Shown piece after piece: positions 22,576 through 31,193 of a stretch of 52,026 nucleotides of DNA; position 1 is the first letter of the stretch; the number at the start of each line of letters is the position of its first letter. A program made the translations under genes and the position numbers. Location of the stretch: assembly GCA_019420945.1 (NCBI GenBank), contig JAHZGF010000028.1:1-52026 (forward strand), read 5' to 3'. The stretch comes from Clostridiales bacterium (GTDB taxonomy: Bacteria > Bacillota > Clostridia > Oscillospirales > Oscillospiraceae). The notes under the pieces were generated by a model that did no database searches, was not told the origin of the DNA, and was given only the letters and a program-made list of their open reading frames with translations.

Positions 22576-23656
22576 ATCCTTTATCTCCTTTATCCGGCTG
22601 GTAAAAAACCCGAAGCACCGGCTCTACCTGCTGAAAGCACTCCAACAGCCTGGGGTTAAACACGCCGCAAGCGCCCCCCAGAATCATCTCCATGGCCCGC
22701 TCCGTGGACAGGGCCTCCTTATAACACCGTTTGCTGACCAGTGCGTCATACACATCCGCCAGAGAGACGATCTGGGTCCAGATGGGGGTCTCGTCTCCCA
22801 CCAGGCCATCAGGATAGCCGCCTCCGTCCCAGCGCTCATGATGGTGCAGCGCAATGTCATAGGCATATTGATACGCCAAATGCTGCCGCATCTGCGGGAT
22901 TTGGGACAGCAGTTCTGCTCCCTTTGTTGTATGGGTCTTCATCAGCTCATACTCTTCCGGAGTGAGGCGCCCCTTCTTATTCAGAATGGCATCCGGGATA
23001 GAAATCTTCCCCACGTCATGGGTGATAGCCGCCACACCGATCAGCTTGATCTGTTCCTCGGAAAGTCCCTCTCCCAGAGGGGTATTCCGCAGCAGATAGC
23101 AGGTGATGTCGTGGATTCGGCGGACATGGGCGCCGGATTCATCGCTTCGGAATTCGATGGCGGTGGACAAGGCCTCTACCATGCCCATCCCCATTTCCGC
23201 CAGCTGCTGGGCCTGGAGCAGCAGCTGATCCCGCTGCCGCTCCACCTCGGCGCCAAGGATGCGTCGGGCCCGGAACAATTCCACCACGGAATTGACCCGC
23301 CGGCGGACGATATAGGGCACCACCGGTTTGAAAATGACGTCCATAACTCCCAGCTCATAGGCTTCCCGAATAGTGGAACTGCCCACATCGGCAGTAATGA
23401 GAAAAACGGGGACCTTTTCCGTATATCCCTGGCGATTCAGCTGGCGAAGCACCTGGAGCCCATCCATCCGGGGCATAACCACGTCCAGCAGTACGGCACT
23501 CAGAGGTCGGAACCCGTCCTGAATCGCCGATAAGCCGGCCAGGCCGTCCTCCGCCTCCACAATGTTATATTCCGCTTCAAAAATATTGGACAACAGGACC
23601 CTATTGATCTCCTCATCATCCACTATCAGTATGGTTTCCTCTTTGGATGCGCTCAA
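22523..23656 (-). CDS. Response regulator with HD-GYP phosphodiesterase domain
   Basis: Of 377 residues, ~8-125 are a receiver domain (ILIVDDEEINR, phospho-Asp in AVLLDVVMPRMDG, Lys in FKPV). A helical linker leads to an HD-GYP domain (~155-350) with HDVGKISIPDAIL, HHERWDGGGYPDGL and SLADVYDALVSKR, all metal and GYP residues present. It should hydrolyse c-di-GMP when phosphorylated. The start is TTG 23656, eight bases after AGGAGG; an ATG nearby is out of frame. The C-terminal ~25 residues (from ~352) are low in family similarity and encode the overlap with hpt. Kinase, Hpt and this regulator make a complete phosphorelay. Confidence 0.94.
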   Translation of the reverse strand: MSASKEETILIVDDEEINRVLLSNIFEAEYNIVEAEDGLAGLSAIQDGFRPLSAVLLDVVMPRMDGLQVLRQLNRQGYTEKVPVFLITADVGSSTIREAYELGVMDVIFKPVVPYIVRRRVNSVVELFRARRILGAEVERQRDQLLLQAQQLAEMGMGMVEALSTAIEFRSDESGAHVRRIHDITCYLLRNTPLGEGLSEEQIKLIGVAAITHDVGKISIPDAILNKKGRLTPEEYELMKTHTTKGAELLSQIPQMRQHLAYQYAYDIALHHHERWDGGGYPDGLVGDETPIWTQIVSLADVYDALVSKRCYKEALSTERAMEMILGGACGVFNPRLLECFQQVEPVLRVFYQPDKGDKGYGSEDQGTAGDCRHQCG

Positions 23657-23671
23657 AGCCCATCCCTCCTG

Positions 23672-26230
23672 TCATTTCTTGATCCGGGGTGCATCCCGAT
23701 AGGTATCCCATTCCGAAATCAGCTTTTGCATGGTCTGCTGCAACACCTGGCTGTCAATGGGTTTGGACACATGGTCGTTCATGCCCGCTTTGGTGGTCTG
23801 GTCAATGTCCTCGGCAAAGGCATTGGCTGTCACCGCGATGATGGGCACTTGGGCAGCATCCGGTCTCTTCAAATGGCGGATGGCAATAGCTGCCTGGCAG
23901 CCGTCCATCTGGGGCATCTGCATATCCATCAGGATCGCGTCGATGGAATAGACCTCTGTTCCCAAAAAGGCCTGCACCGCTTCCGCTCCGTTCACCGCCG
24001 GCAGCACCTGGGCCCCAAACTGTTTCAAAATCTCAGTGACAATCTCCCGGTTCAGCTCATTGTCCTCTGCCACCAAAATCCGGCGGCCCGACCAGACAAA
24101 GTGTTCCAACGTTGTCTCTTGCGTGGTTTCTTCCGTCTGAGGATGATCCTGCACCGTTTTCAGCGGAATGGTCACCGTAAAGCGGCTTCCCTCTCCCAGC
24201 TGGCTTTGTACCGAGATTTCGCCGCTCATCTGTTGCACCAGGCTTTTTACAATGGCCATGCCCAATCCGGTGCCCACCGTAGAGCGAGAGGAGAAAGTGG
24301 TTTCCCGGGAATAGGGTTCAAATAGATGTTCCAGAAAGCTTTCCGACATGCCGATTCCGGTATCCTCCACAACAATCTGGTATTTGCTGTGCTCCTGGAA
24401 ATCGAACTGTCTGGCCTCCAACCGGATGCGATCCCCAGCTTCGCTGTATTTGATGGCATTGGACAACAGGTTATTGACGATCTGACTGATCTTCTTCTCG
24501 TCGCCCAACACATGGCTCTCCCGGAAATCAAGGCTGACCTCCAGTGTCTTCCCATCTTCCTGGGCCCGATCCTGGAAAATATCCGTGATATTTTCCAGCA
24601 ACGCCTTCAGATCGATCTCCTCATAATTCAGCCGGTGCTTGCCCGACTCCATTCTGGACAGTTCCAGAATATCATTGATCAGGCCCAGCAGCTGATTGCC
24701 GGCAAACTCAATCTTCTTGATATACTCCCAGACTTTGCCGTGGTCATCCTCTGTATGACTTTTTTCCGCCAAGTCACAGCAGCCAATGATGGCATTGAGG
24801 GGGGTACGCATATCGTGGGACATTCTGCTGAAGAACTCCGACTTGGCCCGGGTACTCTTCTGGGCTTCCTCCAGCGCCTCCTGCAGGATGATGGTATGCT
24901 GCAGTTCCCGGCGTTTTTCCTCGTCCACATCCCGGAAGCAGAGGATCACTTCATCTGTGGTAATGCTGGGATCATAGAGGGTACGGATGTTGACCCAGCG
25001 GTATTCATCGCCGAAGCGCCGCTGATAATCGCCGCCGTAATCCGCAATCCCCTGGGCTGCCCGCTGGGATATGCTGTCCTGGGAAAAGCTGGTCTCAAAC
25101 GCCCGATATGTACTGGGCTTTACTTTGGCCCGCATGGCCTGCAGAAGCTTGGTATACTCCCCTCTCTCCGGCAGCTCCGCTCTGATATCTTCATTGGCCT
25201 TGAAGGCCTCATAGGTGCCATCCCGGAAATTGACCCTGTAAATGGCATAAAACGAATCGCCCAGCATATGGGCGGTATCATCGGCTTTTTTCATCCGGCG
25301 GTTTCTGAGGATATCCTGAACCGTCATCAATGTGACCACCAGGAAGAGCACCAGCGCCATGCCCGCTATGAAGTACACTACAATATTTTTGTCACCCATA
25401 AGGATGGAATTGACCGGCAGAGTCATAATGACCGTCCAGCCATTGCTCATCTCCCGGTAGTAGGCCCCCCGGGAAACGCCATCCATGTCTTCAAAGAAAG
25501 AATCATATTCTGACAGGGTGCCGTCTGAAATGCCGTTTAAAATATAATGTGCATATTCCTGAAGCTGCTGATCATCGATATCCCATTTGGCCACGGCATA
25601 GAGCAGATTGCCTTGTTCATCGCACAGGTAATATGACCCGTCCTCAGGCAGCGAGTGGGTGGTGTTGTGAAGCGCTGGATTCTGGACGTAGACGTCCAGG
25701 GCAAACACGTCCCCATCCCGTTCCAGTTCCTTGGAGATGGTGAAAATGCGCTGACCGGTAATGGCGTCGGTGTACACCTCACCGCACACCACTTCTCCCT
25801 CCGCCTCCAACGCTTCTCGGTACCATTCCGTCTCGCTGTAACTGTAACTTTCATCCCCCTCCCAGGGATACGCTGCAATAATCTTTCCATCTACCACTGC
25901 GTAGGCGTCGATCATGCCCTCGCCCATGACGTCTATGAGCTTGGAAAAATAGCTTTCCAGCCAAGCTTGAATTTCTTCTTCAGTGCCGCCGTCGCTGATG
26001 ATGTCATCCACATAGCTGCCGGCCAGGACGGCCTGATTCTCCAGGTTGCTGATGGTCATTTCCTCTTCCACGGAGTAACTCTCCACCAGCGCCATGCCCA
26101 GATTCTGCGTATTCTGCAGCAGCTTTGTCCGCACCAAGCACACCATAACCAGCAGCAGTGCCGCCACAAACACCAACAGCACAACGCTCAAAACAGCGCC
26201 GTATAACCGGGATGATCTTCCCGCTTTCAT
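23672..26230 (-). CDS. Hybrid sensor histidine kinase with extracytoplasmic Cache-type sensor
   Basis: Membrane helices at ~14-36 and ~283-304 enclose an extracytoplasmic domain of about 245 residues with dCache-like features (YSETEWYREALEAEGEVVCGEVYTD is split over two strands; ITGQRIFTISK follows). A PAS-like region (~320-440) with DEYRWVNIR precedes HisKA with the phospho-His in SRMSHDMRTPLNA (~residue 472). The ATPase domain has NNLLSNAIKYS, DTGIGM and GTGLGMAIV. A C-terminal receiver holds the acceptor Asp in LMDMQMPQMDG and Lys in SKPID. The ATG at 26230 is preferred over GTG 26239, which abuts the AGGCGG site. It should sense an external small molecule and feed the Hpt / HD-GYP relay. 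Confidence 0.93.
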   Translation of the reverse strand: MKAGRSSRLYGAVLSVVLLVFVAALLLVMVCLVRTKLLQNTQNLGMALVESYSVEEEMTISNLENQAVLAGSYVDDIISDGGTEEEIQAWLESYFSKLIDVMGEGMIDAYAVVDGKIIAAYPWEGDESYSYSETEWYREALEAEGEVVCGEVYTDAITGQRIFTISKELERDGDVFALDVYVQNPALHNTTHSLPEDGSYYLCDEQGNLLYAVAKWDIDDQQLQEYAHYILNGISDGTLSEYDSFFEDMDGVSRGAYYREMSNGWTVIMTLPVNSILMGDKNIVVYFIAGMALVLFLVVTLMTVQDILRNRRMKKADDTAHMLGDSFYAIYRVNFRDGTYEAFKANEDIRAELPERGEYTKLLQAMRAKVKPSTYRAFETSFSQDSISQRAAQGIADYGGDYQRRFGDEYRWVNIRTLYDPSITTDEVILCFRDVDEEKRRELQHTIILQEALEEAQKSTRAKSEFFSRMSHDMRTPLNAIIGCCDLAEKSHTEDDHGKVWEYIKKIEFAGNQLLGLINDILELSRMESGKHRLNYEEIDLKALLENITDIFQDRAQEDGKTLEVSLDFRESHVLGDEKKISQIVNNLLSNAIKYSEAGDRIRLEARQFDFQEHSKYQIVVEDTGIGMSESFLEHLFEPYSRETTFSSRSTVGTGLGMAIVKSLVQQMSGEISVQSQLGEGSRFTVTIPLKTVQDHPQTEETTQETTLEHFVWSGRRILVAEDNELNREIVTEILKQFGAQVLPAVNGAEAVQAFLGTEVYSIDAILMDMQMPQMDGCQAAIAIRHLKRPDAAQVPIIAVTANAFAEDIDQTTKAGMNDHVSKPIDSQVLQQTMQKLISEWDTYRDAPRIKK

Positions 26231-26263
26231 CTCCAACACCCGCCTGACGTCTCTCTTATCTCT

Positions 26264-27451
26264 TTACTGGATGGACACTTCGCTTTTTTCCTCTCCAAGC
26301 ATATAATACGCCCGCTTTTCCGCGTACATATTCCGGTCCATCTCCTGGAAAAACTCAAAAATATCTACCTTGTTGAATTCCGCAATGCCCGCAGACAGGG
26401 AAATCGGCAATGGAGCCCGTCCGGAGGCATTATAGCTCTCCAGCTCCCGCGCAATCTTAACCCGGATGTTCTGAACGGTCTCGGAATTTGCGTCCTCCAG
26501 CAGCACCACAAATTCGTCCCCACCGTAGCGGACAATCACCGCGCTACATTCGGTGGCCTGAAGCAGAATATTTCCCACTGCCCGCAGCACGCCATCTCCG
26601 GCGATGTGTCCAAACGTGTCGTTGATCTGCTTGAAGTTGTTGATGTCCAGCATGATGCCTGTCATGCGCTTGCCCCGCTGAACCTGTTTGACGATGTGAT
26701 CCATATAATGCAGCAAATAGTTGCGGTTATACAGATTCGTCAGCGGGTCCAGGAAGGTCTCCTCATTCTGCAGATTGATATAGATCAACGTCAGCCCCAG
26801 GGCCACAGATGGGAAAATCAGCGCCAGCCCATAGCAGAACAACTGAATGACGCTGCCCACAAAAATCGGAATCAAAAAAGCTGCCACCGGCATGAAGAGA
26901 TATTTGTTGCTCCGCTTCCGGTAGATGCATACCAGTATCGCCCCGTATAGCATATAACCGTACACCACCGCATAGGGAAGCCAAAACAGCGGGGTCCGAT
27001 AATAGACGTTGGCATCTGTCACACCAAAAAACACGTCCGCAAAAAGGTTGACTAAGATCAGAATACAGATTGCCGCCGCTGGAATGGCCGCAATGGGATA
27101 AATCCGCTTTAGACGTTCATGGCTTTCCAACAGTTTGAAATCCACATAACAAATCCAAAGATAGCTCATGGTGACACTGGAGAAGAAGATCGCCGCATTC
27201 AGGAAGATAGACAGCGCCCTTGCTCCGGCAAACGCTTGTCCGTCCAGCAAAAAGGTCAAAGACTCCAGGGCACACAGCCCCAAACAAAGGCGGCACATCA
27301 AGTAGAAGATTTTCCCATCATAGGACACCATGCGCCCGCGTTTGCGTTTGGCCAGAATAATGGCAATCATCAGGCATAACCCCAATCCATTTGCCACTAA
27401 AACCGCTGGAATATTGACTTCAGAAACGCTGTATTTCATGACATCGGGCAT
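26264..27451 (-). CDS. Membrane diguanylate cyclase (multi-pass sensor plus active GGDEF)
   Basis: Of 395 residues, the first ~225 carry about seven membrane helices (VLVANGLGLCLMIAIIL, ALSIFLNAAIFFSSVTMSYLW, IPAAAICILILVNLF and others), a 7TM-like input. The GGDEF domain (~230-385) begins DPLTNLYNRNYL, has metal-binding MLDINNFKQIND and an intact RYGGDEFVVL (GGDEF at 310-314). The inhibitory RxxD site expected just before it is absent (ATECSAVIV), so product inhibition may be weak. The start at 27451 has GGGGGG seven bases upstream; an upstream in-frame extension is rejected because it is cysteine-rich and lacks a ribosome site. First gene of the island. Confidence 0.93.
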   Translation of the reverse strand: MPDVMKYSVSEVNIPAVLVANGLGLCLMIAIILAKRKRGRMVSYDGKIFYLMCRLCLGLCALESLTFLLDGQAFAGARALSIFLNAAIFFSSVTMSYLWICYVDFKLLESHERLKRIYPIAAIPAAAICILILVNLFADVFFGVTDANVYYRTPLFWLPYAVVYGYMLYGAILVCIYRKRSNKYLFMPVAAFLIPIFVGSVIQLFCYGLALIFPSVALGLTLIYINLQNEETFLDPLTNLYNRNYLLHYMDHIVKQVQRGKRMTGIMLDINNFKQINDTFGHIAGDGVLRAVGNILLQATECSAVIVRYGGDEFVVLLEDANSETVQNIRVKIARELESYNASGRAPLPISLSAGIAEFNKVDIFEFFQEMDRNMYAEKRAYYMLGEEKSEVSIQ

Positions 27452-27593
27452 ACTGTTTCCCCCCTTCCCATCAAAAGCGAGGTAATCTCTGTCTTTGTCT
27501 CCGCAGCAGCCACTGCACACAAATACTTCCAATATAAGAATCCTTCGCAATTATATTCTAAACAGTTTTGAATACCCTGTAAAGATAAAATGC

Positions 27594-27618
27594 AAAAAAG
27601 CCCCAGAGTTTTCTCCGG
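27594..27618 (-). terminator. Second terminator between clpE-like gene and the diguanylate cyclase
   Basis: On the minus strand CCGGAG, AAAA, CTCTGG form a 6-bp stem followed by GGCTTTTTT. A TATAAT-like box (AGAATATAAT on the minus strand, ~27550-27559) lies downstream and could be the -10 of the island promoter, but no good -35 is seen. Confidence 0.6.
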
Positions 27619-27686
27619 AAAAATATTCTTTAAACGGTCAAATTCACCGCTTCCCGGATCAGATCAGCGTCACCTCTGCACACAAC

Positions 27687-27721
27687 AAGACAGGCCCCCG
27701 CATTTTGCGGGAGCCTGTCTT
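27687..27721 (-). terminator. Terminator of the clpE-like gene
   Basis: A 16-bp stem with one mismatch (arms AAGACAGGCTCCCGCA and partner) and a three-base loop, 15 bases after the stop. The minus-strand tail TTGTTGTG is only weakly U-rich. Confidence 0.82.
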
Positions 27722-27735
27722 CTGTTGAAACCCCA

Positions 27736-30288
27736 TCAAAGGGCAAACAATTGAATGGTATCGTTCTCAGCCGTGGCCTTCAGCTGGGTAATCGGATGAG
27801 CATAGTTGTCAATGATCCGGGTGGCGATGGCATCCTCCAGTTCCCGCTGGATGAGCCGCCGCAGGTTCCGGGCGCCATAGGTCAGCGAATAGGACTTATG
27901 GGTCAGATAGTCCACCAGGGCATCGTCGAAGGTGAAGTGAACGCCCTTCTCCTCCAGAGACTCGGTGAGCTCGCCCAGCATAATCCGGGTGATGCCCTTG
28001 AAGTCCTCCTCGGTGAGCCGGTTGAAGTGGACAATCTCATCCACTCGGTTGATGAACTCAGGCCGCAGGAAGCCCTGGAGGGCCTTCAAAGTGCGCTCCT
28101 CGTCCAGCTCGTTCAGGGTGTGGCCGAAGCCCACGGTTCCCTCCTTCCGGTCGCTGCCGGCATTGGAGGTCATAATGATGACGGTATTTTCAAAATTCAC
28201 CGTGCGGCCATGGGAATCGGTAACCCGGCCGTCATCCAGGATCTGAAGCAGTACATTGAGCACGTCGGGATGGGCCTTTTCGATCTCGTCAAAGAGGATC
28301 ACCGCATAGGGCTTGCGGCGGATCTTTTCAGTGAGCTGGCCCGCCTCGTCATAACCCACATAGCCGGGAGGGGATCCGATGAGTCGGGACACCGAGTGCT
28401 TCTCCATAAACTCGGACATGTCCAGACGAATCAGCGCATCCGGAGAGTGGAACAGCTCCTGGGCCAGCTGCTTGACCAGCTCAGTCTTGCCCACGCCGGT
28501 GGAACCCACAAAGATGAAGGACACTGGCTTATGCTTGGGGGAAATGCCCACCCGGTTGCGGCGGATGGCGGCAGTCACTGCGTCGATGGCCTTATCCTGG
28601 CCGATGATGCGCTCCCGGAGCCGCTCTCCCAAATGGGCCAGGCGGCCGAACTCTGCCTCCTGGATGCGGCTGGCGGGAATGCCGGTCCACTGTTCAATGA
28701 CCCGGGCCAGATTCTCCACATTCAGCTCCGGCCAGGGCACGGCCTCCAGCTCCTGCTGCTCCTGCTCCAGACGCATATCCTGGGAACGGATGATGGCCAG
28801 CCGTTCAAAAGAGCGGTCCGCCTCTCGGCCCTGAATGGCCTGACGCTCCTGGGCCAGGGCGTCCAGGGTCCGCTGGATGTCGCCCCGGCGGGCGTCGTTG
28901 GTCTCCAGCCGGCTGCGGCGGGTCTCCTCGGTCATGGTCTGGTCGCTCATGATGGTGCGGCGGGCCTGATTCAGGGCGGAGAGCTCCTGCCGGGCCCGGG
29001 CCTGCTTCTGCTCATTCTCTGTCAGGTCGTCGTTGCGCTTTTCGTCCTGCTTGGAGACCTCAGTGAGCAGCAGCTCCTTCTCTTTAGCCAGGTCTGCCCG
29101 CTCCTTTTTGACAGCGGCCAGCCGGGCCAGGGTGGCATTATGGAGGTTGACATCGGAGCAGGCCTCGTCCAGCAGGTCGATGGCCTTATCCGGCAGATAG
29201 CGGTCTGTGATGTACCGCTCGGACATCACCACAGTCTGGTAGGCCACTGCGTCAGAAACCCGGACGCTGTGGTAGTTTTCATAGAAATGGGCGATGCCCT
29301 TGATGATCTTCACGCTGTCCTCAATGGAGGGCTCATTGACAGTGACAGGCTGGAAGCGCCGCTCCAGGGCGGTGTCCTTCTCAATGTGCTTGCGATATTC
29401 AGTGAAGGTGGTGGCGCCGATAACCTGAATTTCACCCCGGGACAGGGCGGGCTTCAGAATATTGGCGGCGTTCATGGAGCCTTCGGCGTCTCCGGCCCCC
29501 ACAATATTGTGGATCTCGTCGATGACCAGGATCACGTTGCCCGCCTTCCGGATCTCTTCAATGAGGCCCTTCATACGGCTCTCAAACTGGCCCCGGAACT
29601 GGGTGCCCGCCACCAGGGCGGTCAGGTCCAGCAGATAGACCTCTTTGTCCTGGAGCTTATAGGGCACATCTCCTTGAGCAATGCGGATGGCCAGTCCTTC
29701 GGCGATGGCGGTCTTACCCACACCAGGCTCGCCGATCAGGCAGGGGTTGTTCTTCTGGCGGCGGTTCAGGATTTGAATGACCCGCTGGATCTCCTCCTCC
29801 CGGCCGATGACTCCGTCCAGCTTGCCGCTGCGGGCCCGGTTGGTGAGGTTAATGCAGTAATTATCCAGGAACTTCTTTTTCCCGCCCTTGGGCTTCTCAG
29901 GCCGGCTGGGGCCCGGACCGGGAGTTCCCTCCTCCCGGGGGGCGGGCGTACCCTGATTATTGGCCCCGAAGAGCCGGTTCAGGAAGGGGAAGGTGGCGGT
30001 CTTGCCCTCATCCTCCTCCTCGTCCTCAGAGGACTCTGCCTGGAACTGAGGCATCAGCCCCTCCAGGCCCTCGCCGCTGTTGAACACATTCATCATTTCA
30101 TCCGTCAGATTGTCCAGATCCTCATCGGAGATGCCCATGCGCTTCATCATGTCGTCAATGGGCTTGATACCCATGCTCCGGGCACACTTCAGGCAAAGGC
30201 CCTCATTTTTGGTTTCTCCGTTCTCGATCTTGCTGACAAAGATGACGGCTATATTCTTTTTACATTTAGAGCAGAGCGTAGGCTGCAT
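27736..30288 (-). CDS. clpE: ClpE-like AAA+ unfoldase with N-terminal zinc finger
   Basis: This is a Hsp100 unfoldase of 850 residues that should feed proteins to ClpP. In place of the double Clp N-domain it has a zinc finger (C6, C9, C32, C35) and an acidic/Pro-Gly linker (~60-120), the ClpE plan. AAA-1 (~130-370) has GEPGVGKTA and VILVIDEIHN; a coiled-coil middle domain spans ~385-500; AAA-2 (~555-840) has GSTGVGKTE, ILFDEIEKAHPD and a likely ClpP-docking loop around GTVGFG. The ATG at 30288 is preferred, nine bases after AAGGGAG; an ATG seven codons upstream has no site. No clear CtsR operator is visible upstream. Neighbours do not reveal substrates. Confidence 0.9.
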   Translation of the reverse strand: MQPTLCSKCKKNIAVIFVSKIENGETKNEGLCLKCARSMGIKPIDDMMKRMGISDEDLDNLTDEMMNVFNSGEGLEGLMPQFQAESSEDEEEDEGKTATFPFLNRLFGANNQGTPAPREEGTPGPGPSRPEKPKGGKKKFLDNYCINLTNRARSGKLDGVIGREEEIQRVIQILNRRQKNNPCLIGEPGVGKTAIAEGLAIRIAQGDVPYKLQDKEVYLLDLTALVAGTQFRGQFESRMKGLIEEIRKAGNVILVIDEIHNIVGAGDAEGSMNAANILKPALSRGEIQVIGATTFTEYRKHIEKDTALERRFQPVTVNEPSIEDSVKIIKGIAHFYENYHSVRVSDAVAYQTVVMSERYITDRYLPDKAIDLLDEACSDVNLHNATLARLAAVKKERADLAKEKELLLTEVSKQDEKRNDDLTENEQKQARARQELSALNQARRTIMSDQTMTEETRRSRLETNDARRGDIQRTLDALAQERQAIQGREADRSFERLAIIRSQDMRLEQEQQELEAVPWPELNVENLARVIEQWTGIPASRIQEAEFGRLAHLGERLRERIIGQDKAIDAVTAAIRRNRVGISPKHKPVSFIFVGSTGVGKTELVKQLAQELFHSPDALIRLDMSEFMEKHSVSRLIGSPPGYVGYDEAGQLTEKIRRKPYAVILFDEIEKAHPDVLNVLLQILDDGRVTDSHGRTVNFENTVIIMTSNAGSDRKEGTVGFGHTLNELDEERTLKALQGFLRPEFINRVDEIVHFNRLTEEDFKGITRIMLGELTESLEEKGVHFTFDDALVDYLTHKSYSLTYGARNLRRLIQRELEDAIATRIIDNYAHPITQLKATAENDTIQLFAL

Positions 30289-30307
30289 AAAAGGTGACTC
30301 CCTTCCC

Positions 30308-30324
30308 ATCCGGCAAAGCCGGAT
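30308..30324 (-). other. Hairpin just before the clpE-like ribosome site
   Basis: ATCCGGC/GCCGGAT, a perfect 7-bp stem with a three-base loop, lies directly upstream of GGGAAGGGAG. The intergenic stretch 30289-30505 also contains a GGGCGTTTGCCC hairpin and no convincing promoter; the downstream role (leader structure or cvpA terminator) is unclear. Confidence 0.5.
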
Positions 30325-30505
30325 GACAGTCAGATAGCGTAGATTTCAGACGGGCAAACGCCCTGTTTATGGCGCTGAAAACACCGAAAACCGCCCCGCA
30401 GGGCCGTCTGTGCATGCAAAAATCTAATTGAACCCCAAATCATCCAGGTTCAAGTAGGGATTATGACAGAAAAATATGAACAAAGTATGTTTCGAACGAA
30501 AAATT

Positions 30506-31144
30506 TTAGTAAAGGCCACCGATTCCCGCAATCCATCGCAGCAGCACGGTGCCCTCCACCAGGGCCCGGGGCAGCAGGTCAAACCAAGTCAGTACAACCG
30601 CTGCCAACACCAGCAACAGCAGCCCCTTCAGCCCTCCCAGAAGCGCACCGCCCAGGTGATTGAGCAGGTGCAGTCCCGGGACCCGATCCAGCTGATCCAG
30701 CAGCCAAATCACCAGCCGACACAGCAGCTTCAGGACAATAAAGCCCAGGACAAAGAGGATGAACCAGCCCAACAGCTGGGACACCTCCCGGGCAATGGCC
30801 GGGGCCAGGGTATCTGCCAGGGTGTCGGTAGCCCCCTCCAGCAGATCTTGGACGCCGGGGATCATACCCAGCACTCCCAGCCCCTCGCCGCCGGAGGAAC
30901 CTGAGGCGCTCTCCGCCATCACTTCCCCCAGCCGCTGGGTCACATAGGGCTGGACCTTGGGCAAAAGCATATCCACCATCATCGGTGCGCCCTGGTCCGC
31001 AATGAGTTTGGCTCCGAACAGGGCCACCAACCAGGACAGCAATCCCGACAGGGTACGGAACATGCCCCGGCAATATCCCAAAATCACAAACAGCAGCAGA
31101 ATCGCCACGCAGATCAGGTCCGGAAACAATTGCAGAATGGTCAA
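30506..31144 (-). CDS. CvpA family membrane protein
   Basis: The 212-residue protein has four hydrophobic stretches (~10-28, 31-50, ~120-145, ~165-190) and the CvpA-type start DLICVAILLLFVILGYCRGMFRT split around a Gly-Arg-Gly turn, with a Gly/Ser-rich loop (ASGSSGGEG, ~82-90). CvpA proteins are linked to colicin V production in E. coli and, more generally, to envelope stress; the biochemical role is unknown. TTG 31144 is the start, six bases after AAGGAGG. It follows the DUF5711 gene by 49 bases and is probably co-transcribed with it. Confidence 0.85.
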   Translation of the reverse strand: MTILQLFPDLICVAILLLFVILGYCRGMFRTLSGLLSWLVALFGAKLIADQGAPMMVDMLLPKVQPYVTQRLGEVMAESASGSSGGEGLGVLGMIPGVQDLLEGATDTLADTLAPAIAREVSQLLGWFILFVLGFIVLKLLCRLVIWLLDQLDRVPGLHLLNHLGGALLGGLKGLLLLVLAAVVLTWFDLLPRALVEGTVLLRWIAGIGGLY

Positions 31145-31193
31145 GGAAAACCTCCTTATGCTCAGGGATTGCCGGTCTCACGGCTCTGGGTTC

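Noticed and set aside
27751..30297. An 848-codon open frame antisense to the ClpE-like gene
   Set aside because: Composition reflects the reverse complement of a GC-rich gene with strong third-position bias; there is no ribosome site or family motif, while the other strand encodes an unmistakable AAA+ protein.
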